Source: Chara braunii
Lineage: Eukaryota > Streptophyta > Charophyceae > Charales > Characeae
Length of the DNA: 34,609 nt
NCBI GenBank assembly: GCA_003427395.1
Contig: BFEA01000107.1
Span: 2,725,531 to 2,760,139, forward strand
Direction of reading: 5' to 3'
Shown: piece after piece, positions 8,163 to 17,599 of the stretch
Layout of the letters: the number at the start of each line of letters is the position of its first letter
Numbering within the stretch: the first letter of the stretch is position 1
Program-made: the position numbers and the translations under genes
The notes under the pieces: model-generated
Seen by the model: the letters and a program-made list of their open reading frames with translations, nothing else
The model's database searches: none
Told to the model about the DNA's origin: nothing

Positions 8163-8294
8163 GAATTGAATGTTGAGTGCTCCATTGATATACAGGTGGC
8201 GAGTTCGAATCTTTCGTCAGCAAATAGATTGAATTGAATGTTAAGTGCTCCTTTGTATAGACAGGTGGCGAGTTCGAATCCTTCTTTGTCAGCA
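8163..8294 (+). repeat. Direct repeat carrying tRNA-like B boxes
   Basis: Two tandem copies of about 62 bases (GAATTGAATGTTRAGTGCTC ... GTCAGCA) each contain GGCGAGTTCGAATC, a perfect match to the Pol III B-box core GTTCRANNC. The second copy runs directly into a T-rich tract (8295-8323) that could act as a Pol III terminator. No full cloverleaf could be drawn, so a tRNA-derived repeat is more likely than a tRNA gene. Undetermined bases lie at 8325, 8328 and 8332. Confidence 0.45.
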
Positions 8295-8375
8295 TTTTTT
8301 TTTTTTATTTTTTTTTTTTTTTTTNTCNTTGNGGTATTATCATCGGACTACCCCTTCACCATGACATGAATGTCC

Positions 8376-8962
8376 TTTTTTTTTTCTTTTTTTTTTTTTA
8401 AATACAAAAACAACCTTTTTTCGGGCCACCCCTGCAAGCATAGCTACCTGACAATGAAGGGATTGCATGTTGAACCCCACCCCAACGGTGGTGGTCAGAG
8501 TTGGGGTGGCGTCGCCCGACCGCGGGCCTCCGTCTAACACAAAAAACACAGCTTTTTTTTTTTTTCTTTTTTTTTCTTTTCTTTTTGGAACATTTGTATG
8601 TTACCCTGTGATACCGAAGCGATAAGAGTGCAATGCCACCCCGTATTGAGGGACACAGGTAGATGACTCCATTCTATTGGTGGGGATCTCCACCTGCTGG
8701 AAAGCAGGGTTGCAACTTGCCAGCAGGTGGGCCTCCCTTATCATAGTCCTCCACGGTGAGCCCCGATCGAACGGAATTAGTGTCTAAGGCTGACACTCTC
8801 CCACACACCACACACAACCCACTCACTATTGATACCAATCAGGGGTATCAAGCTGACCATCACAGCTAGTTGGCAGCAAAGCACTGCAGGCGATTATGAG
8901 GCTCGAACCCACGGCCTCCTGAATGCCACTTGCATGCCTAACCAACTGAGCTAGGCCACTGG
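8376..8962 (-). mobile_element. tRNA-derived SINE, copy B
   Basis: The minus-strand head has an A box TAGCTCAGTTGG (8942-8953) and an intact B box GGTTCGAGCC (8900-8909). The body (TACCCCTGATTGGTATC, GTGTGTGGGAGAGTGTCAGC) matches copy A, and the 3' part ends in T-rich sequence on the plus strand (8376-8440). Relative to copy A it carries about 120 extra bases (near 8551-8670) starting with a T tract, probably a smaller insertion. It is the best-preserved SINE head in the window. Confidence 0.75.
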
Positions 8963-9273
8963 TGAAAGGCCAAATAGAATGTGCAAGACAAATATGGGGT
9001 AGTTAAAAAAAAATAATAAAAAAAATGGAGCCCTACTTCGAGGTCGATAATAAAGACCAGCCCCCTAAAGTAGGTCTCTCCCCCCTTGCACCTTCCTCAA
9101 ACGTATCTGACTGCAATTATCGCCAGAACTAGATGAATCTGACCGCAATAACGTCCTTAGTAGAAAACATCCCAGTGTCAGTATGCCCTCCAATGAGTAA
9201 CAACCTGAGCCAGCCAGTCATCCAGCCTCCGTCCACCCGAAAGAACAGCACTGCCCGTAGAGCTTTTTCTTTT

Positions 9274-9305
<32 letters not shown>

Positions 9306-9331
9306 TTGGCCTCCTGGATCGAACTTTTGGT

Positions 9332-9375
<44 letters not shown>

Positions 9376-9429
9376 GTACCAACAACTTCACCAATGCAAC
9401 TCTTTCTTTTTCTTTGATAAAACTCATTT
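8963..9429. other. Low-complexity spacer with long T runs
   Basis: No gene is seen. Two long T tracts (about 9269-9307 and 9336-9374, the latter near 39 T) dominate; the intervening bases show no motif. The Lys- or Phe-rich frames here are homopolymer translations. Confidence 0.6.
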
Positions 9430-10705
9430 TGTTATGATCCTGGCCAATTTTGAAGTGCACATTCATCAGGAAGTTCAATGCCATCCAATTGAAAAAAGAA
9501 ATGAATAAACTTGAGAGGAGAGAGAGGGTAGAGGATGATGTACACCAGCATAGACCAATGATAATGCTCTTCTTCTTCACCAACCACTCTCCTCCTCCTT
9601 ATTCAAACAAGAATATTAATAACAATGTTGAATGGCTGATCCAGAATCAGTATCCGATTCCCTCTTCTACTGCAGGTATCGCTTGAGGTCCACCATAGCC
9701 ATGGCCGCCCCTCTCTCTCTTCTCTCTCATAGGTCGAGGCTATGGGGGACTACCAGGGCATCGCCCTGCTGTCCAAAGGACAACACAAAGCAGCTATGGT
9801 TGCTCTAGCTCAGGCCGCCATGGCTGACTCTGCCTCGAAGCTTCTTGGTGTAGCTCTGGCCCAACGGGGCCTTCCTGCTGCAGTGCCCACCAAGGTGATG
9901 AAGATGGCAACCACCATAGCCAGGTAAGTACCTCTGGCGCTCCCCTTCCTAGTCCTCGTCTTCTTCCTCCTCCGAGTCCTTGCTCCTTCCCCAGCAACAC
10001 AGCTGAATGCTAGCGCTGCTCCAGCCAGCGCTCCACCCAGTGTGTCGCCGAACTTGCACACCGAGAACGAGGAGGAGCAACTAGCTCCTCCTGGAGATAT
10101 AGCGGCCTGCTTGCCTCTTGGCGAGTGACTTCCTAGGCCGCGTGGCCTCCAAGCAACCGCTACCTCCTCCCTTTGAGAGGGAAACATCATTGCAGACTCT
10201 GATATTGCCTGTACAGGCCCTACACTCAGACTGGTTGGAATGGTACCCACCTAGACCTAGCCTATAACTATTGGGCCTCTAAAAATGCCAACTTTTGGCT
10301 TCTTCTGCTCGACCTCGAGTACCCGGCAGTGTCGTCATATGTACCTCTACCTGGTGTGGTACTGGCCTACCTGCTACTTGAGTGTTTTCCGTTGCTTCAA
10401 GTATTCCGCTGCTTCAAGTGTCGCGGGCCGCTTTCTCCGCCACTTGAGTGTTTTCCCCCGCTGCAATCCTCAATGTCACGGCCACAGGTAAGTATTGGCC
10501 CGAAGGGCGCATTGAACGAACAAGTGCCCTTGCGGGTCACACACACACTCAAGCCGACAAACACTCAGACAGACATGTAGACCAGCAACCGTGCACTCAC
10601 ACAGACTTAGAGAACTCTGTAACAAGCGGGAAACTCAACAAGGCATTTATTCCATGAGCAAAACTCAGTTGTGCGTCTCAATCCGTGTTTGGTCAGGTCA
10701 TTCCA
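9430..10705 (-). mobile_element. LTR1: 3' LTR of Ty3 element 1 (1276 bp)
   Basis: It is bounded by TG at 9430 and CA at 10705 on the plus strand and lies next to a purine-rich tract on the element strand. It aligns throughout with LTR2 at 17600-18989; apart from a 108-bp duplication in LTR2 the lengths nearly agree (1276 against about 1282). The LTR is unusual in holding an exon-like segment with splice signals on the opposite strand (9733-9923). Confidence 0.85.
9733..9923 (+). other. Exon-like segment inside LTR1, opposite strand
   Basis: A pyrimidine-rich acceptor (CTCTCTTCTCTCTCATAG) ends at 9732, and a consensus donor CAG|GTAAGT starts the next intron at 9924. The 191 bases between are open in one frame, reading VEAMGDYQGIALLSKGQHKA and then, from Met at 9796, an Ala/Leu/Lys-rich stretch with SKLLGVALAQRGLP and TKVMKMATTIA. 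The part from that Met is also open in LTR2, LTR3 and LTR4. LTR2 and LTR3 have a stop just before it and a weaker donor (GTCAGT); LTR4 keeps GTAAGT. I do not recognise the protein. It may be a captured host exon or an LTR-encoded antisense exon. Confidence 0.4.
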
Positions 10706-10709
10706 TTAA

Positions 10710-10719
10710 CCCCCCTCTT
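10710..10719 (-). promoter_or_regulatory. Polypurine tract of element 1
   Basis: On the element strand AAGAGGGGGG precedes the 3' LTR by four bases. It is the expected RNase H-resistant primer for plus-strand DNA synthesis. In element 2 the same place (near 18992-19001) reads GACGGGGC and is interrupted. Confidence 0.7.
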
Positions 10720-10739
10720 AAGAGTGAGATCTCTTCGAG

Positions 10740-12333
10740 CGAGTAACTCATTCCGAGTCCTCGACAAACGCATCGTAAGCAAACAAAGCAAAGAGATTTT
10801 GTGAGTACTCAGTAGCGGTGAGTTTTGCAGAGATTTTAGGTGCAACATTAGAGGCTATTTGTCGCTCGTAGGCTTTAACAACGTGAGGCGCGCTGCGCAA
10901 CAGTTCCTTTTTGGAGATCCAATAGAGATCGTCCAATGGATGATTCATAAAATGAATCTGGTTTTGTCTATTAAGTCCCTTCCCATGTTGTTTGATTCTG
11001 TCGATCTCATGACCGCCCTTGATTGCACAAGGAATTATGTCTTCACGATTATCGAAGGATGCAACATCTTGATGTATGGGTACGTGCGCAGATAAGGACT
11101 CGGAGACCCAACAATTGTGTATGATGGGCCAAATTCATCCTTACCAATCACGTCTAGAACTTCTCACGAACTGTAATAGAGAGAGAAAAGTTTGCGTGAC
11201 ACTCCCTCTTCCTCTGAAAATTCAGATATCTTGACCCAGACATAACTTCCTACTTTAATATCTGAAGGTTTGCGTTTCTTGTTTGCATGATGAATCATTG
11301 AGTGTTTTCGCTTAATCATTGTTGCAATGGTAACTTCGAGCAAGCAATCAAACTTGGCACTGAGGCCAGGCCTGTCGGGTGTTAAACCAACTGGCTGTTC
11401 AGGGAATAAGTAGGAGAGCAGATTACGAATCTGCCAACCATAATGCAACTTGTTTGACGTCATGCCTGTGAAAGAATAAATGAAGTTTTTGTACAACCCC
11501 TTGACTGCATAAAGCTCCTCATCCCACATTTTTTTATCCGGAATGATAAACCACGGAGAAGTTGGAACACAGTTTGATTGATCTCCTAAGCCAAACCGTT
11601 GGCTTCAAGGTGTCGCCCAGATGTCATGCTCAATTTGAGGCAAGGGAGTTGGGATGTGAAGTTCTTTCATTCAGTACTTATGAAGCGAAGGTACCGATCA
11701 CTCACAAGGGTTTTCGGGGTTCTGAACTGCAGAATGCACTTCTATTGGAACTCACGGATCATGACTTCAGTTGGGGCATGAAGTGGCAATGAAATCAAAT
11801 TGAGGAATTTAGAAAAGCGATCAACAATCGCAATCACTTGCAAATAATCATTCTTACTTATCTTCCAATGTCCGTAAAGTCGATAGAGATAGACTCTTCG
11901 AGACCGTCGGGAATGGGAAGAGGTTTAAGCAGCCCCATAGATTTTTGTCTTAATGGCTTGATTCATTAACAGACTTGACACTCAACCACAAATATTTCAA
12001 CATTTTTTTTCATATTGGGCCAATTAAACTGTCTCAATAGGTTTATGCAAGTTTTTGTCATGCCGAAGTGTTCATTATGATTGTGAGTCAAGTCCAAGAA
12101 GTGCGTGCGGAAAGACTCATGGTTGGGTACATATAAATATTCATTATCTTCATAGCGTCGGAAAACCAATCCTCCACATTCGTGAAAATTTGACTGAATG
12201 TTAGGATCAACCCGCAGGTGCTCAAGGATTGGACTAGGTCCTTGGCAATTTGCTCTACGAGCTCCTCCTTCAGTTTATTCCGGAGGTCGTAGAAGTTCAC
12301 AAGGCAACTCATATACTCGGGGTGGTGAGACAA
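10740..12333 (-). pseudogene. Ty3 integrase and pol 3' end, element 1
   Basis: Integrase inserts the cDNA into the genome. The N-terminal zinc domain is readable at 11966-12169 (HNHNEHFGMTKT ... VVECQVC, an H-x4-H and C-x2-C arrangement) and ends in two successive stops. The core follows in broken frames: SISIDFTDI near 11880-11910 keeps the first catalytic Asp, and IVDRFSKFLNLISLP-like residues lie nearby. The C-terminal part at 11164-11529 includes KRKPSDIKVGSYVWVKISEF and KLFSLYY, like a GPY/F-type region. The last piece (10748-10948) is conserved with element 2 but carries no domain I can name. Several frame changes separate these blocks. Confidence 0.75.
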
Positions 12334-12390
12334 TGCATTCGGAACTCGATTATAACAACACTTTTATGTTTAGTTCAAAATAAAAAACGT

Positions 12391-13480
12391 CTATCGAGTC
12401 AACTTAGGAGGCAATGTGGTTTGTTCCTTGATCCATTTCAAGGTGTCATGATATGAGAAGACGTTGAAATGACGTCCCCAAAAATAGTGTTCCCAATAAT
12501 TCAATGCCTCGCGCATGTAGGTGGAAGTAGTTGTTTTTTCGTTGGGCATGTGTTTGCTGTAACACTGCGCCAATCCCATATTGGCTTGCATTCGTAGTGA
12601 CTATGAAAGCAAGTTTGGAATTTGCAATGCTGAGTACATGATAACTTACTAACTTAAAGTTTTTTTTTAAGGCCTGAAAAACAATCTCACATGTTTCATC
12701 CCACGTTTAGGATACATTCTTGCTTGTTAGTTTGGACAATGGACGAGCAACAATAGAATCCGAGACACAAACTCAGTATTTTGATAGTATGGCAATTCGT
12801 GGATGTTCGCGGGGTGAGGTCAGTTGCGTATGACCTCAACCTTGGTTGTCTGAGGCTCGATGCCTAAATCAGACAACCGGTGTCTAAGATAAATGACATT
12901 ATCCCTCCCAAACTCGATTTTTTTCAAGTTAGGATGAAGTTGCGTTTTTTTAAGGATGACGAACACTTCATCAATGTGCTTCATATGTTCCTCGAATTGA
13001 TTTATTGAAAATTAGAATATCATCGGGATACACAACCACAAACCGATCAATCTTTTTCTAAAAAACCTCTTACATAAGACTTTGAAAGGTGGTCGGTACG
13101 TTCGTGAGACCAAAGGGCAGTACGATAGCTTCGTAAAGCCCATCGTGTGTCCTAAACGAAGTTTGGTGCTGGTCCGTCAGATCGACTTTAATCTAGTGGT
13201 ACCCACACTTGACGTTGATATTGGAGAAGACCTTGTACCCACCTGCAGCATCAACAAATCATCTACACGGAACAATTGGTATGCATTCTTCCTTGTGATG
13301 CGGCTTAGACTGCGATAATCAATACACATGCGAAATTTGCCTCCTTTCTTTGGGACAAACAAAATGGGTGCACCAAATTCAGATTCGCTAGACTTAATCC
13401 ATCCCTTGTCGATCACCTCATTGATCTGTTTTTAGGGTTCCTCCAACTTGTAAAATCCCATACGGTGTTAGAGGAATAAT
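12391..13480 (-). pseudogene. Ty3 reverse transcriptase and RNase H, element 1
   Basis: The reverse transcriptase start reads [20 protein letters not shown] and [20 protein letters not shown] (13177-13416), the usual Ty3 fingers/palm signature. The frame then shifts, and FGLTNVPTTFQSLM appears further on. The catalytic box is YPDDILIF (13019-13030): both Asp remain and the second position is Pro. Stops lie between these blocks. RNase H is represented by its C-terminal half (12391-12591): YMREALNYWEHYFWGRHFNV and TLKWIKEQT. The enzymes would copy element RNA to DNA and remove the RNA strand; this copy is inactive. Confidence 0.8.
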
Positions 13481-13806
13481 ACATTCGATAAACTCGTTTG
13501 TATGTTGGAACTATCACGTGGGAACTCCACGTGGTTTGGTTAGAACTTTCGAAAATCGATCGAGTAGGTTTTAAATGATTGTTGGGACCGGCGGGTATGA
13601 AGGATCGGCAAAAGGATCACCTAGATCAGGTCACATATTACGAATGGGGGCAACCAAATTTAAAGTAGAGTCGTTTGGAAAGAAATCGAAGTGCTAGATG
13701 TAGTTTCATTAGGTAAATTATAATACGTACAAGTCACAAAAGTAGCAGGCACATGAGTCAGGCGATCGAAAGCAACGTACAATTGTTGATCCTCTTTGTG
13801 TTTGTG

Positions 13807-14337
13807 TCACTTCTTGCAGAAATGCATGACATTAAGAAAGGTCACCGGAGAGTCAAGCTTCTCATCCAAAAGGACGGTACGTTCTTGCTTTTGTGCATCT
13901 TGAACCATGAAAAGTGGTTCCTTCCATTTGGTCCATTCACATTGGGATTGTAACCAGCCCAACCTGAGGTACGCGTTGAAGGGACGCTTGCCAAAGACAT
14001 AGAAGTTCAATGCATCTGTGATGATTTTTTCTTTGTGAAAGGTAGTGCGTACTCCTTTGATTGCATATGTATATGAGACAACCTCTTTCTTGCCTACTGA
14101 GTCTGGCAAGGGCTCTCCAAAGCTACTTGCTTCATCTCCAAAGCCACTTGCTTCATCTCCAAAGCCACTTTGCGTATCCCGTGCGGTGACATGAAGTAAG
14201 TCGTAGCACCAAGGGCTCTCCAAAGCCACTTGCTTCATCTCCAAAGCCACTTTTTTCATCTCCAAAGCCACTTTGCGTATCCCGTGCGGTGACATGAAGT
14301 AAGTCGTAGCACCACAATCAATCAAGACACGAAGATA
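13807..14337 (-). pseudogene. Retropepsin-like protease region, element 1
   Basis: VLIDCGATTYFMS places an aspartic protease active-site triad (D-C-G) at about 14312-14319, where most Ty3 proteases have D-S/T-G. The frame then runs through a local duplication: a 103-bp unit repeated at 14108-14210 and 14211-14313, with inner 21-bp repeats (GTGGCTTTGGAGATGAAG-type). Because 103 is not a multiple of three, the second unit is read in another frame. Downstream residues (EKIITDALNFYVFGKRPFNA and on) match element 2. The protease would cut the Gag-Pol precursor. Confidence 0.65.
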
Positions 14338-14599
14338 GCGGTGGTTGATGAGAAGTTAAAAAAAAATCAACTTTACTATCTCTTGAGCATGCTGTTGTTT
14401 TATCCCAGCCCAATGCTCTAGGTGATATTGAAAGTCCACCTTCTCCGACTCCTTTCAAGGCTCAACATACAAAACATTACATTCATTAGCTTTGGAATCA
14501 ACATAAGGTGAAACTTCAATGGAGGACTGTTAGTCCGGTACATGTCCCTTTGGAGGGTCATCATTGACCGGTTCAAACTCTTTTCCCGTAGAGTGTGTT

Positions 14600-16190
14600 G
14601 ATGAACCCTTTACACCCGATTTAGGTTTTTCTGCAGTCTATAACATCCTTATACTTTATGATTAGTTTTCTGGCAATGCAAGCAACCTGCTTTCATTATT
14701 ATAACCTTCCATTCATCCTAACTGATCTTGAGGTCAACCTAAGGTTTAGTACTTGCGTCCTCCGGATTGGCTGGGATCTTGGCTCCCTTAGGAAGTGCGA
14801 CAAAGTTCCTCACAAAATTCCGGTTTTGGCTTCCCTTAGTATGAACAAACGTTTCTGAAGGCACCAAATTTTTCATCTTCGTTATTAATATTAGATTCTT
14901 GGGTGCAAGAGCAAACTGTATCAACGTCCTGTTCTTGGTTGTCGCCAAGAGTGGGGTCATCTGCGTCGAATTCCTCTTTCATCTTCAACAAGTCAAGGGC
15001 AGCTAGACGGTTGCTACCACGAAATCGTTCGTAAACAAAATTATTTTTGTTACTTGCTATGGTAAGGAGTTCTTCTGCCTTTAGACATACTATATCCTTC
15101 ATTAAGGAAAACCAGTCAGCATACCGAAAGAATCTCTGCCTGACGATTGGTTAAATGTGTGGGGACTATATCTTTAACACCATCCAAACACGATTGCGCG
15201 ATCAACTTCAATCCTGACGCCGCAAAGAGTTTGTTGACATGCATTTCCAACTGAAAGTTGTGCATGGTGCCCTACCACTTGTTGCGCTTAAGTTCGTCGA
15301 GCTGTATCCTTACTCTAGTTGCTGCATGTGAGTCTTTATATTGTGCTACTAGTATCCCTTCGAGAGCGGCAGCCGGGGTGACCTTAAGCCACTTCGTTAG
15401 TTCAATTTTGGGATACCCAGCTTGCATAGCTTGGACTTCTAAGAAACCTTGTACGAAGCCTCGACGTTTGTCACTAGGATGACGAACTCGTTCACTCTTC
15501 GAGTGTCGTGTACCTCAAAGTATGCTTTTATGGAGTTGATCCAGGACTCCACATCATCCTTGCCATCATATTGGGACGGTATCATCACCGCCTTTCTGTC
15601 CATGTATGGACTGCTATAGCTGGGACCAGCTATTGCTGGATCCGAACTTAGGGATAAAGCAGTTGTGAAATTTTCTGCACTGCCGCTTGTAGTGGCAGTG
15701 GGAACTGCACCTGTTGCAGATCCTGACTAATTAGCCACCAAACTCATCGAAGAAGACTGAGAAGAAGAAGAAGGATGGAGAGGTGCAAAGGTAGAACGGG
15801 GACGAGAACTTGAGATTTTAGCCTGATGCATGTTTGCCATTTGCTGTCTCTGATCGCGATGCTCTTTGGCCATTTGTATCATCTAAGCACGCATTTGACT
15901 CATTTCATCGAGTAGTTGAAATTTCAAACTCGGGAGTTCGCTAAGCAAATGATAATCTACAAGAGCATATATATACTTGACCACATCTTTTTTAATATCT
16001 GCATTGGGTATAGTTGAGACAATTTTCAAAATAGTCTCAAGATCTTCAGCGACTGTTTTCCGCTTAGCTTCTTCCTCTTTTTCCTCCTCGGCCACTTCCT
16101 TCTGATAAAGGGTCTCGTACAGTGGTTTATTGCCTCACTCACTACATCCCTACGAGCCTTTAGAATATCAGAAAGTTTGTTTGATGCCAT
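14600..16190 (-). pseudogene. Ty3 gag, element 1
   Basis: A plausible start is the ATG at 16188-16190 (MASNKLSDILKARRDVV). A helical N-terminal part follows (15883-16095: EDLETILKIVSTIPNADIKK), then a Ser/Pro-rich linker and the YMDRKAVMIPS-type entry to the capsid-like domain (about 15580-15620). The zinc knuckle at 14643-14684 has C-x2-C-x4-H-x4-C spacing (CLHCQKTNH...C), but a TAA stop at 14649-14651 lies inside it. Gag packages the RNA and forms the particle. Stops and frame changes show decay, yet the start codon survives here while element 2 has lost its own. Confidence 0.7.
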
Positions 16191-16199
16191 TTTGGAACA

Positions 16200-17586
16200 A
16201 CTAGCTCCTTCAGTTATCGTAGCCTCTCTCTCTTTGTTCTCTCTAATATGCGCGTCTCTATGGGCATATAATGAACTTCAGTAAAAGAAACAGTTATAAA
16301 CTCGAATTTCTAAAAGCACAAAAGAGAAGGTAGAACTCCTAGTCGGAGCGACAAAATATTTGTACTAGAGAGAAACCAACAACAACAACAAAACAAAATA
16401 AATCCAGAAGAGAGTTCTGATTCCATGTTTTAGCCTGATCTGATAAAGTTCGAGATCCCCTTGAGCCTAATTCAATCGGCACCGTCAAAGTACAACAAAT
16501 TAAACTACAAGTAACGACGTACAACAATGGAGAATTGGGTGATGTATAAGATGCACGTCGAGCATTGGATTGTGCATCATCAGTCCACAAAACGTCTCAA
16601 CCAGGATCCCCTCGGCAGCGAGTGCTCTTAAAAAAAAAAAAAAGTAACGTATTCCAAACAAAAAGAGAGTGACACTGCGTCAACAGATTTGAGTCCAAGG
16701 GGCCCTTGTTTGGGGTTGGTCCCACTGAGTCCCTATGGGTCCCACGTAGGTCGCTACCAAGTTCCAAGCAAGAAGAGTACCACAAGGTCTTACTTTCTGC
16801 CTCTACCATACCGAAAAACAAATTTCAACTTCAAAAGAGAACCTACAGACTACATCCATTCAAAATGAAAGAAAAAACAATGTAGAAAGATATGACATTC
16901 AAAACAAGATACTTCACCTCTACATCCATAAGGTTAGTAAGCAATTTGCACACCAAAACTTCAAAGGAGTAAGAAAGAGACCAAAAAACACCTCAATAGG
17001 ACAAACAATGTCATGCACACATACATCGGCAACCCTTACTAGGCGCACGACACTTACCTAAGTGGCCCCGACTCTGAGATGAAGTATAACTCACCCCCCT
17101 TCCTCATGTGGTCCTCCTAACCTTATTCTCTACCTGTACACTAGTGTCCTATCATGTAGGAGGGTCTAACTCCAACACCAAAGTGCAACGCCGGATCCCC
17201 CGTCGATGCTGAAGAACAAAGTAGCAACTTGCAGTCCGTAGATGCAGAATGGCTACCTCCCTCGAGATCGCTTACTTGAGGGAGGTCCTCGAGTCAACAA
17301 GTGTCTTCCTTAGGTCAGAGTCCTCGTGCGAGTGCCTCTCACTGTCGCCTCTCTCAACATGTCGCATGGAATCCTCCTGATGTGTCTCGCCACCACATAC
17401 TCACTCTCAATCAACCTGGTCAGGTTCAGTGTGGACCCAACACGACCTAACCAGGTGGGGGCAACTTCCCTAACCCACACTGCCTCACTTCCCACTTCAG
17501 ACCAACCTTAACCCTAAGTGGTTAGCCCTAACCACTTAGATTAGGGTTAGGGTGGATAAGTAAGCTCTCACCAGCAAGTTGAATCC
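16200..17586 (-). other. Untranslated leader of element 1
   Basis: About 1.4 kb lies between the PBS and the gag start without a supported frame. It aligns with 26010-27389 of element 2. Such a long leader is compatible with packaging or translation-control signals. The only clear structure is the hairpin close to the PBS (17514-17539). Confidence 0.55.
17514..17539. promoter_or_regulatory. Perfect-stem hairpin next to the PBS, element 1
   Basis: CTAAGTGGTTAG and CTAACCACTTAG form a 12-bp perfect stem separated by only CC, framed by CCCTAA/TTAGGG. The same fold stands at 27316-27343 with a 13-14 bp stem. A hairpin with almost no loop near the PBS could favour RNA dimerisation. Conservation of both arms in two decayed copies is the only support. 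Confidence 0.4.
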
Positions 17587-17598
17587 GCTCTGATACCA
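17587..17598 (-). promoter_or_regulatory. Primer binding site, element 1 (initiator tRNA-Met)
   Basis: On the element strand TGGTATCAGAGC begins one base after the LTR end. It complements the 3' end of plant-type initiator tRNA-Met, the usual minus-strand primer in plant LTR elements. Confidence 0.85.
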
Positions 17599-17599
17599 A

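Noticed and set aside
7240-8830. CRISPR-like or tandem array of the CCCACACACCACACACAACC block
   Set aside because: Only single occurrences within each SINE body, about 1.5 kb apart; they are dispersed copies, not an array.
8900-8962. A tRNA gene on the minus strand
   Set aside because: A and B boxes are good, but no acceptor stem closes, and the head continues into a body shared with three other copies; a SINE is the better reading.
17511-17555. Telomere-like TTAGGG/CCCTAA motifs
   Set aside because: Only two or three units, part of a hairpin at a fixed place in both retrotransposon leaders; not a telomeric array.
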